In this document: positions 42,191 through 51,305 of the stretch, piece by piece
Position numbering within the stretch: position 1 is the stretch's first letter
How the letters are laid out: each line of letters opens with the position of its first letter
Source of the DNA: Bradyrhizobium sp. SSBR45G
Lineage (GTDB): Bacteria; Pseudomonadota; Alphaproteobacteria; Rhizobiales; Xanthobacteraceae
Length of the DNA: 64,000 bases
Assembly (NCBI RefSeq): GCF_030159255.1
Contig: NZ_BSCT01000001.1
Location: 1 to 64,000 of the forward strand
Direction: 5' to 3'
Notes under the pieces: model-generated
Databases searched by the model: none
Seen by the model: the letters and a program-made list of their open reading frames with translations, nothing else
Told to the model about the DNA's origin: nothing
Program-made: the position numbers and the translations under genes

Positions 42191-42625
42191 TCATTGAATG
42201 CCGCGCTGCAGAAACACTGAGGTCGCGGGATCTCGCTCACCGCTGCAATAACGGTCGAGGGCGGCTGCGAACTCAGCGTTCGGAGCGACCGAATCAAACA
42301 GCGTCATGGATGATTTGAACTTGGCGTCGTCCGGCGAGCCGAGGATCTCGCGGAGCGACTTGCCGTGCACCGCGAGCACGAGGCGGGTGCATTCGCGCAG
42401 GCGCGGTCCGAGCACTGGATGATCGAGATAGGCTTCGGCCTCAGCGCGGGAGCGGATGGCGTAGCGCTGTGCCATGGCGGAGCTGCCCAGCCCCTCGACC
42501 TGCGGAAAGATGAACCACATCCAGTGGCTTTGCTTGGCGCCGGCCGCAAGTTCGGCGGTCACGCGGGAATAAATCGAATTCTGTGCGCCGACAAATCGGC
42601 CGAGATCGTCACAATCTGCATTCAT
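42191..42625 (-). CDS. DUF1810 family protein
   Basis: About 144 residues, soluble. It contains the DUF1810 signatures HWMWFIFPQVEGLGSS, YAIRSRAEAEAYLDHPVLG, LRECTRL and KFKSSMTLFDSV. The family is small, conserved and uncharacterised. The ATG at 42625 is preferred over 42637. It diverges from the Tlde1-like gene. Confidence 0.85.
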   Translation of the reverse strand: MNADCDDLGRFVGAQNSIYSRVTAELAAGAKQSHWMWFIFPQVEGLGSSAMAQRYAIRSRAEAEAYLDHPVLGPRLRECTRLVLAVHGKSLREILGSPDDAKFKSSMTLFDSVAPNAEFAAALDRYCSGERDPATSVFLQRGIQ

Positions 42626-42850
42626 CGCCAAGTCCAACCATTTGAATTATTGTCAGAATCATCGGTTTTGATAGGTGTGGCGAAGGCGCGGCCGGCGGTC
42701 CAATTCCGGTGGGACCGGAGCAATCCGGGCTGGCCTTTGTCTAGATTATGCCGCACTCTTGCCATCCTATGTCATGACGGGTCGAATCGTACCCCTTGGG
42801 GTCGGACACCTTTCCGGGTGGTCCGAAAAGGGGGGTATATCGGGGACGTG

Positions 42851-43891
42851 ATGGCTTCCAGTGAAGCAAGCGTAGACGTTCTGTTGTCGCAAGGCCGCTT
42901 CGGGCGCTCCGAAGCGATCGCATTGGTGCTTGCAGCACTGGCGGTCGCCGCGGGCGCAGCCGCATGGATCGACGCCAACAGTGAGCAGCCGCCGGTTGCG
43001 ACCGCCGCGCTTCCTGCGGCAGCCGCGCCGTCGGTGACATTCGAAACCCGGTTCGCACCGGCCTCGGCGTCGGCGACCGCCTATTCCGAGAAGGACGCCA
43101 TCCGGGCGCTCGACCGTTTCGCGCTGCGTGGCATCGACCGGCAGCTGCTGGATGCGCGGGCCGCGCTGGTGAAGGGCATGGAATCCCGCGATCCAAGCGC
43201 GCGCGACCCGAACAACAGCGATTGGCGGCCGATGCTGACGGAGGGCAATACGGTCACCATGCCCGCACCCGGTGTGCCGCTGCCACGGCCGCGTCCGTCG
43301 GTCGCAAGCCTGCCGACGAACCTGGTCTCGGCCAGTGCAACGGAGGCGGTGGGCCGTGTCGATGACCGCTCCATCCTGCAGAAGCTGTCGGACCTGCTGC
43401 CGAGCCCGACCAAGTTCGCTTCGCTCGGTCCCGACAGCGGCATCGTCCGCTCCGGCATCGACCTTGGTGCGCTCGGCTATGAAAAGACCGCGGTCTACGA
43501 CATCAAGGCCAAGATGGTCTATCTGCCCTCGGGCATCGGGCTCGAGGCTCACTCCGGCATGGGCAACCTGCGTGACGACCCGGAGCACGTCAATCAGCGC
43601 ATGGTCGGTGCGACCCCGCCTGCCACCTATGACCTGAAGCCGCGGGAAAAGCCGTTTCATGGCGTGCGCGCCCTGCGCATGAACGTGGCAGAGGGATCGG
43701 CCCTCGGGCGGGTCGGGCTGCTGACCCACCCTTATATGCTCGGTCCCGAGGGTGATTCGAACGGCTGCGTCTCGATCAAGAATTACGATCGCTTCCTGAA
43801 GGCGTATGATGACGGCGAGTTCAACCGACTCGTCGTCGTCGTCGGGCTCGAGGCTGGCTCCCCGACGCGGACCGCGCAGAAGACCGAGTGA
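42851..43891 (+). CDS. Membrane-anchored Tlde1/DUF2778 L,D-transpeptidase-like protein
   Basis: 346 residues. An N-terminal anchor (AIALVLAALAVAAGAAAWID) is followed by a Pro/Ala-rich spacer to about residue 190. A DUF2778 (Tlde1) domain then has YDIKAKMVYLPSG, LEAHSGMGNLRDDPEHVN, FHGVRALRMN and the catalytic-type GDSNGCVSIKNYDRFL. Tlde1 proteins are L,D-transpeptidase-related enzymes first described as type VI effectors. In rhizobia, chromosomal copies without T6SS neighbours are common and probably house-keeping. The ATG at 42851 is chosen; a GTG lies one codon upstream. Confidence 0.8.
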   Translation: MASSEASVDVLLSQGRFGRSEAIALVLAALAVAAGAAAWIDANSEQPPVATAALPAAAAPSVTFETRFAPASASATAYSEKDAIRALDRFALRGIDRQLLDARAALVKGMESRDPSARDPNNSDWRPMLTEGNTVTMPAPGVPLPRPRPSVASLPTNLVSASATEAVGRVDDRSILQKLSDLLPSPTKFASLGPDSGIVRSGIDLGALGYEKTAVYDIKAKMVYLPSGIGLEAHSGMGNLRDDPEHVNQRMVGATPPATYDLKPREKPFHGVRALRMNVAEGSALGRVGLLTHPYMLGPEGDSNGCVSIKNYDRFLKAYDDGEFNRLVVVVGLEAGSPTRTAQKTE

Positions 43892-43957
43892 CGTCCTGTC
43901 GCTGGGACTTTGCGCGACCACGGCGGCGGCATCGGCCGCATCTTCCGGAAGGTCCCC

Positions 43958-44215
43958 ATGAATGATCCCGCAAACTCGGAAACGCGTCTGCGTACCACTT
44001 TCAACATCAAGGTGAACGGCAAGCCGTTCGTGATTTCGACGGTCGGGCAGGCGCATCAGTTCCTCACCAGCCTCAATGCCGTCGAGTGGATGGAGTTCAA
44101 GTCGCTGCACGACCAGGCCATGGCGGCGCTGCAGGATGCGGCCGACAACGCCATCATGACGGTGCAGGCCACCACCGCCGTGCGCACGCTGTTCGTGAGT
44201 GCGAAGCTGTTGTGA
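43958..44215 (+). CDS. DUF982 protein
   Basis: 85 residues with the DUF982 pattern: a beta strand (FNIKVNGKPFVISTVGQAHQ), a Trp in the middle helix (LNAVEWMEFKSLHDQAMAAL) and an Arg-containing final helix (AVRTLFVSAKLL). DUF982 proteins are small, multicopy and uncharacterised in rhizobia. It follows the Tlde1 gene by 66 bases on the same strand. Confidence 0.75.
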   Translation: MNDPANSETRLRTTFNIKVNGKPFVISTVGQAHQFLTSLNAVEWMEFKSLHDQAMAALQDAADNAIMTVQATTAVRTLFVSAKLL

Positions 44216-44396
44216 GGCAGCGATGATCTCTCGCATCGTTCGACCGTCCGCTGTTTTACGCGCTGTCATCGCCCGGCTTGACCGGGCGACTCAGTACTCC
44301 GAGGCCGCCGTGATCGACCAAGAGGCCGCGGCGTACTGGATGCCCCGCCTGCGCGGGGCATGACGGCGGTGAGTGGGGCCACGGTCTCTCAACGTC

Positions 44397-44542
44397 GTCA
44401 TGCCGGGGCGCGCGGCACGCGCGAGCCCGGCATCCATAGCCACGAGCGGCGGTGTGAGGCATGCTGGCCGCTCCAGCTTGCCCAACATGTCCCGCCTGTG
44501 GGTATGGATTCCGGGCTCGCGCTGCGCGCGCCCCGGAATGAC
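44397..44542. repeat. Long inverted repeat (GTCATKCCGGGGCGCGCG family)
   Basis: The left arm at 44397-44438 starts GTCATGCCGGGGCGCGCGGC. The right arm at 44503-44542 ends CGCGCGCCCCGGAATGAC. They are about 40-bp near-perfect reverse complements around a 64-base centre. This is one of the most abundant intergenic repeats in Bradyrhizobium-type genomes. Confidence 0.75.
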
Positions 44543-44654
44543 AGCGAGAATGTCGAGGCGCCGCTCTGCAAATCACGTCACCCCACCTCTTGTAGATTCC
44601 GGGATGTCGGCGCGTAGCACATCGACGCACGTCCTCGCGTTCTCGCCACGCATA

Positions 44655-45040
44655 TCGCGTCCGAGTGATCCATCCGTCTTGCCCTCCGCAGAGAAGAGGG
44701 CGCGGGGAATGCCGGGCTGCTGGCCGCAACCCATGGCCCGCCTGCAGAAAGAAAAGCAGGCGGCAGTCACCACAGGTTCAGCCGACAACCGGCATTCCCC
44801 GCGCGATGGTCTTCACGGCTGCTTCGCGTTCTCCCCGGTGCGCCGGGCTTTCTGGTCACCGTTTTGCGCATGATGCTTCCGCACCAGCGCGGCATCAGCG
44901 TCGGGATGCCAGGACCACGCGACTTGACCGTACGCAACGGCAACGTTCGTCGGCGCAAGATGCGCTGCGCTGCCATCGCGTCCACCGCTCCCCGCGCTCG
45001 ACGTCCGTGACGACCGCGAACCGCCCCTCATGTGAGCACG
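44655..45040 (+). repeat. Dispersed ~400-bp repeat element, copy 2
   Basis: It matches the reverse complement of 8570-8975 through most of its length, with scattered substitutions and small indels. The least similar segment is the roughly 70 bases after the CAGGACCAC-CGACTTGACCGT block. The matching ends, near TCCGAG-TG-TCC on one side and GCGAACCG-CCCTC on the other, suggest a defined element. It carries no gene. Confidence 0.8.
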
Positions 45041-45686
45041 GGATGGCCTGAGGAAAGCAGCAAATCGCGCTTAGGAAAAGCGGAAAATTTTTGACGGTGG
45101 GACTGGACAGCCCAAATCAGCTTGATGCGCCAGGAGAAAATCGTTTCCGCGCGCATCGCTGACGTTGCCGATTCAACCTCCGAATGCGGTAGCTTCGGAG
45201 AAGAACGCGCACTGATTTGCCCGACGGGCAGTGCAGCCATTCTTTTTTGACCACTGTTGTCTTGCGTCAGAGCAGCAAGCTGACTGCTTGCGCGCAAAGC
45301 TATTAGTTCGAGGGATGATGATTTGTTCTGGCGGACGGAACTGAAGCCGGCCGAAAGGACAAACCGTTCTCACCACGCAAAACTACGGAAGACGTTTTTA
45401 CCTCCGCCGTCAAAAAGAGACGGTCTTGGACTCGCTGGCTCAGCGCTTCTCTGCGACACTTTGCCCGTCGGTCGATGGTGATTGACAGAGGGGACGTGCA
45501 TGATCGGCCATATCAGCCGCCACGATGGCGAGGCGGCTCCACTCATGAATGACATGACTGGAAGCCTGTCGCGCACGGTCTGCGCCTGGCTTTGTTGAAT
45601 CATTGAATGACGGTCGCGGCGCGAGAGCGTCGCGACACACGCAGGCGTGGCCTGCGCATCACGCAACACCGTGAAGCAATCCACCA

Positions 45687-45708
45687 TGCGCTGCCGTCTG
45701 GCAGCGCA
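45687..45708. promoter_or_regulatory. Perfect palindrome upstream of sfnG
   Basis: TGCGCTGCC-GTCT-GGCAGCGCA, a 9-bp perfect inverted repeat with a 4-base loop, ends 67 bases before the sfnG start. It could be an operator or a leader hairpin. The regulator is unknown. Confidence 0.35.
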
Positions 45709-45775
45709 AACGCCGGCGCGCGTCCTCATGCGGGCGGTGCCGGAGCTCATGATCATGACAGCAAGCGAGGAGCTC

Positions 45776-46888
45776 ATGACGACCAAGGATACGTCCATCA
45801 AGTTCGCCTATTGGGTGCCCAATGTCTCGGGCGGCCTGGTGATCTCCAACATCGAGCAGCGGACGAGCTGGGACATCGGCTACAACAAGAAGCTGGCGCA
45901 GATCGCCGAAGCGAGCGGGTTCGACTACGCGCTGAGCCAGATCCGCTTCACGGCCGGCTATGGCGCCGAATATCAGCATGAATCAGTCTCGTTCAGCCAC
46001 GCGCTGCTGGAGGCGACCACGACGCTGAAGGTGATCGCCGCGATCCTGCCCGGCCCGTGGCATCCGGCCGTGGTCGCCAAGCAGCTCGCCACCATCAATC
46101 ATCTCACCGAAGGCCGCGTCGCGGTGAACATCGTCAGCGGCTGGTTCCGCGGCGAGTTTGCGGCGATCGGCGAGCCCTGGCTCGACCATGACGAGCGCTA
46201 CCGGCGATCGGAAGAATTCATTCGCGTCCTCCGGGGCATCTGGACCGAGGACAATTTCAATTTCCGCGGCGACTTCTATCGCTTCACGAACTACTCGCTG
46301 AAGCCGAAGCCGATCGATCCGCAGCCCGAGATCTTCCAGGGCGGCAGCTCGCGAGCGGCGCGCGACATGGCCTCGCGCGTGTCCGACTGGTACTTCACCA
46401 ACGGCAATTCGGTCGAGGGCATCAAGGCCCAGGTCGACGACATCCGGGCCAAGGCGAAGGCCAACAATCATTCCGTCAAGATCGGCGTCAACGCCTTCGC
46501 GATCGCGCGCGACACCGAGGCCGAGGCGCAGGCCGTCCTGAAGGAGATCATCGAGAAGGCCAACCCCGAAGCCGTCCATGCCTTCGCGCATGAGGTGGCG
46601 AATGCCGGCAAGGCCTCGCCGGAGCGCGAGGGCAATTGGGCGAAATCGACCTTCGAGGATCTCGTCCAGTACAATGACGGCTTCAAGACCAATTTGATCG
46701 GAACGCCCCTGCAGATCGCCGAGCGCATCGTCGCGCTCAAGGAGGTCGGCGTCGATCTCGTCCTGCTCGGCTTCCTGCATTTCCAGGAGGAGGTGGCCTA
46801 TTTCGGCAAGCACGTGATCCCGCTGGTGCGCGAGCTCGAGGCCAAAGCCGCGGCCAAGGCCGGCGTGCGCGTCCAGGCCGCAGAGTAG
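45776..46888 (+). CDS. sfnG: Dimethylsulfone monooxygenase (LLM-class flavoenzyme)
   Basis: 370 residues, a bacterial-luciferase-like TIM barrel. Features are KFAYWVPNVSGGLVIS at the N-terminus, ATTTLKVIAAILPGPWHPAV, LTEGRVAVNIVSGWFRGEF, PEIFQGGSSRAARDMA and the C-terminal DLVLLGFLHFQEEV. Close overall resemblance to SfnG, which oxidises dimethylsulfone to methanesulfinate and formaldehyde using FMNH2 and O2. The ATG at 45776 has GAGGAG upstream. First gene of a seven-gene unit with a complete ABC importer and an ACAD-like flavoprotein. It needs an FMN reductase, and none is in the operon. Confidence 0.9.
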   Translation: MTTKDTSIKFAYWVPNVSGGLVISNIEQRTSWDIGYNKKLAQIAEASGFDYALSQIRFTAGYGAEYQHESVSFSHALLEATTTLKVIAAILPGPWHPAVVAKQLATINHLTEGRVAVNIVSGWFRGEFAAIGEPWLDHDERYRRSEEFIRVLRGIWTEDNFNFRGDFYRFTNYSLKPKPIDPQPEIFQGGSSRAARDMASRVSDWYFTNGNSVEGIKAQVDDIRAKAKANNHSVKIGVNAFAIARDTEAEAQAVLKEIIEKANPEAVHAFAHEVANAGKASPEREGNWAKSTFEDLVQYNDGFKTNLIGTPLQIAERIVALKEVGVDLVLLGFLHFQEEVAYFGKHVIPLVRELEAKAAAKAGVRVQAAE

Positions 46889-46900
46889 GGCAAGGGAGCG

Positions 46901-47818
46901 ATGCTGTTGAGCGGGCTTACGACATCGCTGGACGTGCTGGCCCTGGAGACTTGGGCTCCAGGAACGGCGCGTCAGGTGCTCGCGGCGGAGCTGGCTGACA
47001 CGCCAGCATCCGCCGCGAGCGGCGCGCCGCGCCCGGTGCTGCGGCTCGCCAACATCTCGCTGTCGTTCGGCGGCCTCACCGCGCTCCGCGATGTCGATCT
47101 CGACGTCGCGGAGGGCGAGATCCGCGCCGTGATCGGTCCCAATGGCGCCGGCAAGAGCTCGCTGCTCAACGTCGTCAGCGGGCTCTACCAGCCGGACCAG
47201 GGCGAGGTGTGGCTCGGCGATCATGCGTTCCGCCAGGTGCCGACAGCGTGGCTGGCGCGCCATGGCGTCGCCCGCACGTTCCAGAACCTCGCGCTGTTCA
47301 AGGGACTGTCCGTCTTCGACAACGTGCTGATGGGGCTGGCGCATCGCGTCCGCACGGGCTTCATCCGCCAACTCGTCGGCTCGCCGCTGGCGCGGCGGAT
47401 CGAGGCTGAGAATCGCGCGGCGGCCGAGGAGGTCATCGGCTTCCTGCATCTCGCCGAGGTGAGTGACCGGGTGGCCGGTACGCTGCCCTACGGCCTGCAG
47501 AAGCGCGTCGAGCTGGCGCGCGCGCTGGTGGCCCGGCCGAAGCTGCTGCTGCTCGACGAGCCTTTCGCCGGCGTCACGCTGAGCGAGAAGCAGGAGCTGG
47601 CGCAGCATGTGCGCGGTGCGCGTGACCGCTACGGCACCACCATCGTGCTGATCGAGCACGACATCGGCATCGTCATGGATCTCTCCGACCACATCGCCGT
47701 GCTCGACTACGGCCGCAAGATCGCCGACGGGCCACCCGCCGAGATCCGCACCAACCAGGCGGTCATCGATGCCTATCTCGGCGTCGCCCATGAGGACGAA
47801 ACGGAGCTCGCGATCTGA
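46901..47818 (+). CDS. LivG-type ABC transporter ATPase
   Basis: 305 residues. An unusual N-terminal extension of about 47 residues precedes the ATPase domain. The domain has Walker A GPNGAGKSS, LivG-type QxxxLF region RTFQNLALFKGLSVFDNV, signature LPYGLQKRVELARAL, Walker B LLLLDEPFAGV and the C-terminal IEHDIGIVMDLSDHIAVLDYG typical of LivG. It starts 12 bases after sfnG with AAGGGAG upstream. Its TGA overlaps the next gene's ATG (TGATG). It energises uptake with LivF. Confidence 0.9.
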   Translation: MLLSGLTTSLDVLALETWAPGTARQVLAAELADTPASAASGAPRPVLRLANISLSFGGLTALRDVDLDVAEGEIRAVIGPNGAGKSSLLNVVSGLYQPDQGEVWLGDHAFRQVPTAWLARHGVARTFQNLALFKGLSVFDNVLMGLAHRVRTGFIRQLVGSPLARRIEAENRAAAEEVIGFLHLAEVSDRVAGTLPYGLQKRVELARALVARPKLLLLDEPFAGVTLSEKQELAQHVRGARDRYGTTIVLIEHDIGIVMDLSDHIAVLDYGRKIADGPPAEIRTNQAVIDAYLGVAHEDETELAI

Positions 47819-48708
47819 TGTTCGACTATCAATTCCTGATCGAAGTGCTGGTCGGCGGGCTGCTCTCCGGGGTGATGTACTCGCTGGTCGCGATCGGCTT
47901 CGTGCTGATCTACAAGACCTCGGGCGTGCTCAATTTTGCCCAAGGCGCGATGCTGCTGTTTGCTGCGCTGACCTTCGTCAGCCTGGTCGAGCGCGGCACG
48001 CCGTTCGCGCTGGCGCCGCTGGCGACCTTGGCGATCATGGTCGCGCTGGGCATCACGATCGAGCGCGCCGTGCTGCGGCCGCTGATCAACCAGCCGCCGA
48101 TCACGCTGTTCATGGCGACGCTGGGACTCTCTTATGTGATCGAGGGCGCGGCGCAGCTGCTGTGGGGCACGCAGGTGCACGGGCTCGACATCGGCGTCAG
48201 CGACATTCCGTTCGATATCGGCGGCGTCTTCATCAGCCGCTTCGACCTGTTCGCGGCAGGTGTGGCCGGCAGCCTGGTGGCGCTGTTCACGCTGTTCTTC
48301 CGCTACACCCGCACCGGGCTCGCATTCCGCGCCGTGGCCGATGATCAGTTCGCCGCGCTTGCCGTGGGCCTGCGGCTGCCGCGGGTCTGGGCCGCGGTGT
48401 GGACCGCCGCCGGCATCGTCGCGCTGGTCGCGGGCCTGTTGTGGGGCGCGCGGCTCGGCGTGCAGTTCTCGCTGTCGCTGGTGGTGCTGAAGGCGCTGCC
48501 GGTGCTGGTGCTGGGCGGCTTCGATTCCATCACCGGCGCGATCGTCGGCGGCCTGCTGATCGGCGCGATCGAGAAGCTCGCCGAGGTCTATGTCGGGCCT
48601 TTCTTCGGCGGCGGCATCGAGGCCTGGGCGGCCTATGTCGTGGCGCTGGCGTTGCTGCTGGTGCGACCCTCCGGCCTGTTCGGCCAGAAGCTGGTGGAGC
48701 GGGTGTGA
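47818..48708 (+). CDS. LivH-type ABC permease
   Basis: 296 residues with about eight hydrophobic helices and the LivH signatures GVMYSLVAIGFVLIYKTSG, LNFAQGAMLLF, ERAVLRPL and GLLWGARLGVQFSLS. It is a branched-chain-amino-acid-family permease (HAAT). The start codon overlaps the livG-like stop, and its own stop overlaps the livM-like start (TGATG). The substrate is likely the organosulfur compound handled by SfnG rather than leucine, judged only from context. Confidence 0.9.
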   Translation: MFDYQFLIEVLVGGLLSGVMYSLVAIGFVLIYKTSGVLNFAQGAMLLFAALTFVSLVERGTPFALAPLATLAIMVALGITIERAVLRPLINQPPITLFMATLGLSYVIEGAAQLLWGTQVHGLDIGVSDIPFDIGGVFISRFDLFAAGVAGSLVALFTLFFRYTRTGLAFRAVADDQFAALAVGLRLPRVWAAVWTAAGIVALVAGLLWGARLGVQFSLSLVVLKALPVLVLGGFDSITGAIVGGLLIGAIEKLAEVYVGPFFGGGIEAWAAYVVALALLLVRPSGLFGQKLVERV

Positions 48709-49763
48709 TGACGACGATCACCGAAACCGCTCTGCCGACGGCGCGAGCCTCCTGGCTCACTCCGAACGTGCTCGGCGTCGTCCTGCTGCTTCTGCTCGGC
48801 TACGGCCTCGTGCCGCTGATCGGCTCCGACTATCTGATGGACGCGGTGCTGACGCCGTTCCTGGCGCTGGCGCTGGCGGCGGTCGGCCTCAATGTGCTGA
48901 CCGGCTATGCCGGCCAGGTGTCGCTGGGCTCGGCCGCGTTCCTCGCGGTCGGCGCTTATGCGGCCTACAATCTCAACCTGAGATTGCCGGCGCTGCCGCT
49001 GCTCGCCGACATCGTGCTGGCCGGCGGCATCGCCGCCGCCGTCGGCATCGTGTTCGGCCTGCCGAGCCTGCGCCTGCGCGGCTTCTATCTCGCGGTCTCG
49101 ACGCTCGCCGCGCAGTTCTTCGTGCAATGGGCACTGACCAAGTTCGGCTGGTTCTCCAACGACAATGCATCCGGCGTGATCGACGCGCCGGTGCTCCGCG
49201 TCGGCAGCCTGACCTTCACCTCGGCGACCGGCCGCTACGTATTCTCGCTGAGCATCGTCGTGATCGCCACCGCGCTGACGGCGCGGCTGCTGGCGTCGCA
49301 GACCGGCCGCAACTTCATCGCGGTGCGCGACCACGAGATCGCGGCCAAGGTGATCGGCGTGCCGCTGCTGCGCACCAAGCTGCTCGCCTTCGGCTTCTCG
49401 TCGTTCCTGATCGGCGTGGCCGGCGTGCTCTGGGCGTTCGCGTATCTGCGCACGGTCGAGCCGGCCGGCTTCAATCTCGATCGCTCGTTCCAGATCCTGT
49501 TCATCATCATCATCGGCGGGCTGGCCTCGCTGCGCGGCGCCTTCGTCGGCGCGGCGTTCATCGTCGTCTTTCCCTTGCTGCTGTCGCGGCTCGGGGCCGC
49601 CGTGCTCGGCAGCCTGTTCGATTCCGGCGTGCTCGAAATGAGCCAGCGCATCGTCATCGGTGCGTTGATCATCGCTGTCCTCATCGCTGAGCCGCGCGGC
49701 CTGATTGCGCTCGTCGATCGTGCCGCCGCAGCAGTGCGTCGCCTCCGTTCACCACAGACCTGA
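48708..49763 (+). CDS. LivM-type ABC permease
   Basis: About 351 residues, eight to ten helices. Signatures are LNVLTGYAGQVSLGSAAFLAVGAYAAY, GLPSLRLRGFYLAVSTLAAQ, IAVRDHEIAAKVIGVPLLR and FIIIIGGLASLRGAFVGA. Second permease of the HAAT importer. Translationally coupled to the livH-like gene. It ends 24 bases before the binding-protein gene. Confidence 0.9.
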   Translation: MTTITETALPTARASWLTPNVLGVVLLLLLGYGLVPLIGSDYLMDAVLTPFLALALAAVGLNVLTGYAGQVSLGSAAFLAVGAYAAYNLNLRLPALPLLADIVLAGGIAAAVGIVFGLPSLRLRGFYLAVSTLAAQFFVQWALTKFGWFSNDNASGVIDAPVLRVGSLTFTSATGRYVFSLSIVVIATALTARLLASQTGRNFIAVRDHEIAAKVIGVPLLRTKLLAFGFSSFLIGVAGVLWAFAYLRTVEPAGFNLDRSFQILFIIIIGGLASLRGAFVGAAFIVVFPLLLSRLGAAVLGSLFDSGVLEMSQRIVIGALIIAVLIAEPRGLIALVDRAAAAVRRLRSPQT

Positions 49764-49787
49764 AACAGTCATACCAGAAGGAGATTC

Positions 49788-51122
49788 ATGATGACGACGT
49801 TCAGACGTGCCAAGCTGGCTTTGGGGGCGGTACTTGCCCTCGGGCTTGCGACCAGCCTGCCGGCCAAGGCCGACGAGCAGTTCTTTCCCCTGCAGAGCTA
49901 CCGGGTCGGCCCCTATGCGGCTGGCGGCACCGGCTTCTTCGGTGGCTTCATCGACTATCTCAACCTGATCAACATCCGCGACGGCGGCGTCAATGGCGTC
50001 AAGCTGACCTGGGACGAGGGCGAGACGCAGTATGAGGTCGAGCGCGGCGTCGAGGTCTATGAGCGGCTGAAGAGCCGTCCGGGCGTCGCCGCCTGGAATC
50101 CGCTCTCGGTCGGCATTGCGTATGCGATGATCGATCGCATCAGCAAGGACAAGGTGCCGCTGATCACGATCAACCACGGCCGCACCGATTCCACCGATGG
50201 CCGCGTCTTCCCGTACGTGTTCCCGCTGCTGCTCAATCCCTACAGTGAGACCTCGGGCATTGTGAACTACATCGCCACGCGCGAGGGCGGGCCGGAGAAG
50301 CTGAAGGGCAAGAAGATCGTCGTGCTGTATCACGGCTCGCCCTACGGCAAGGAGACGATCCCGATCTACAAGCTGTTGTCGGACAAATACGGCTTCGAGC
50401 TCGAGCAGATCGAGGTGCCGCATCCCGGCAATGAGCAGCAGTCGCAATGGCTGTCGATCCGCCGCGCCAAGGCCGACTATGTGGTGCTGCGCGGCTGGGG
50501 CGTGATGAACCCGGTGGCGCTGAAGACCGCGCAGAAGACAGGCTTCCCGGTCGACCACATCATCGGCAACGTCTGGTCCAACTCGGAGGAAGACGTGATC
50601 CCGGCGGGCGACGCCGCCAAGGGCTATGTTGCGATCACCACGCAGGCGTCGGGCGCCGAATATCCGGTGCTGCAGGAGGTCATCAAGACCGTCTATGGCG
50701 CCGGCAAGGGCAATCTCGACGACAAGAAGCGGATCGGCAGCGTCTACCACAACCTCGGCATCGTGAACGGCATCCTCAACGTCGAGGCGATCAGGATCGC
50801 GCAGGAGAAGTTCGGCAAGCGGACCCTGACCGGCGACGAGGTGCGCTGGGGCTTTGAGCATCTCGCGCTCGATCCGGCGCGCGTCGAGGCGCTCGGCGCC
50901 AAGGGCCTGTTCCACTCGATCAACGTCACCTGGGACAATCACGAGGGCAATGGCCGCGTCACGTTCCAGCAGTGGGACGGCGCCAAGTGGAAGGTCGTCT
51001 CCGACTGGATCTCGCCGGACTGGGCGGCGCTGCGCCCGATCATCGAGAAGTCCTCGACCGCCTATGCGCAGGAGCACGGCATCAAGATCCGGACCTCAGG
51101 CGACGACCCGGTCGGTCAGTGA
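49788..51122 (+). CDS. Periplasmic substrate-binding protein of the sfn-linked ABC importer
   Basis: 444 residues: a signal peptide (AKLALGAVLALGLATSLPAKAD), then a two-lobed Peripla_BP-type fold. Segments include FFGGFIDYLNLINIRDGGVN, YEVERGVEVYERLKSR, GKKIVVLYHGSPYGKETIPIY and EEDVIPAGDAAKGYVAITTQ. It belongs to the leucine/amide-binding family but to a divergent branch with Tyr/Trp-rich lobes, so the ligand need not be an amino acid. RBS GAAGGAG. A hairpin and repeat separate it from the livF-like gene. Confidence 0.88.
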   Translation: MMTTFRRAKLALGAVLALGLATSLPAKADEQFFPLQSYRVGPYAAGGTGFFGGFIDYLNLINIRDGGVNGVKLTWDEGETQYEVERGVEVYERLKSRPGVAAWNPLSVGIAYAMIDRISKDKVPLITINHGRTDSTDGRVFPYVFPLLLNPYSETSGIVNYIATREGGPEKLKGKKIVVLYHGSPYGKETIPIYKLLSDKYGFELEQIEVPHPGNEQQSQWLSIRRAKADYVVLRGWGVMNPVALKTAQKTGFPVDHIIGNVWSNSEEDVIPAGDAAKGYVAITTQASGAEYPVLQEVIKTVYGAGKGNLDDKKRIGSVYHNLGIVNGILNVEAIRIAQEKFGKRTLTGDEVRWGFEHLALDPARVEALGAKGLFHSINVTWDNHEGNGRVTFQQWDGAKWKVVSDWISPDWAALRPIIEKSSTAYAQEHGIKIRTSGDDPVGQ

Positions 51123-51131
51123 GACCTGCAT

Positions 51132-51154
51132 GCGCGGGAGCCAGTCTCCCGCGC
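51132..51154 (+). terminator. Intra-operon hairpin after the binding-protein gene
   Basis: GCGCGGGAG-CCAGT-CTCCCGCGC, a perfect 9-bp GC-rich stem, begins 10 bases after the stop at 51122. There is no long T-tract (ACTATTCGG follows). It could partly attenuate transcription or stabilise the upstream mRNA, which would give more binding protein than downstream products. Confidence 0.5.
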
Positions 51155-51159
51155 ACTAT

Positions 51160-51305
51160 TCGGGCCTCATGGTTCGAGACGCGCCGCCCGCGGCGCTCCT
51201 CACCATGAGGGTCTCCACCTCGTCAAGAGTTCAGATCTTGCGAAGAGTTCAGACCTCGTCCTGAGGAGCACGCCGTAGGCGTGCGTCTCGAAGGACGGCC
51301 GCGGA
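51160..51305. repeat. CCTCATGGTTCGAGACGC palindromic repeat inside the sfn operon
   Basis: CCTCATGGTTCGAGACGCGC, GCTCCTCACCATGAGG, CCTCGTCCTGAGGAGC and GCGTGCGTCTCGAAGGACG-type pieces form interleaved inverted repeats. Pairs are CCTCATGG with CCATGAGG and TTCGAGACGC with GCGTCTCGAA. It is a very common Bradyrhizobium/Rhodopseudomonas intergenic element, here placed between two operon genes. Confidence 0.75.

Larger units (their letters stand above)
44216..45775. other. 1.56-kb gene-free, repeat-rich region upstream of the sfnG operon
   Basis: It contains CGCCCGG-CTTGA-CCGGGCG and GCCCCGC-CT-GCGGGGC hairpins (44268-44362), a long inverted repeat (44397-44542) and the dispersed element copy 2 (44655-45040). 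About 700 further bases without recognisable features must carry the sfnG promoter. No frame looks coding. By eye 45050-45420 is more AT-rich than the rest. Confidence 0.6.

Noticed and set aside
42851..43891. Tlde1-domain protein as a type VI secretion toxin
   Set aside because: It has an N-terminal membrane anchor and Pro-rich spacer. No immunity gene or T6SS component is nearby, so an envelope-maintenance enzyme is more likely.
44216..45640. Repeat-rich block as a CRISPR array
   Set aside because: The repeats are few, of different families and not regularly spaced, and no cas genes are present.
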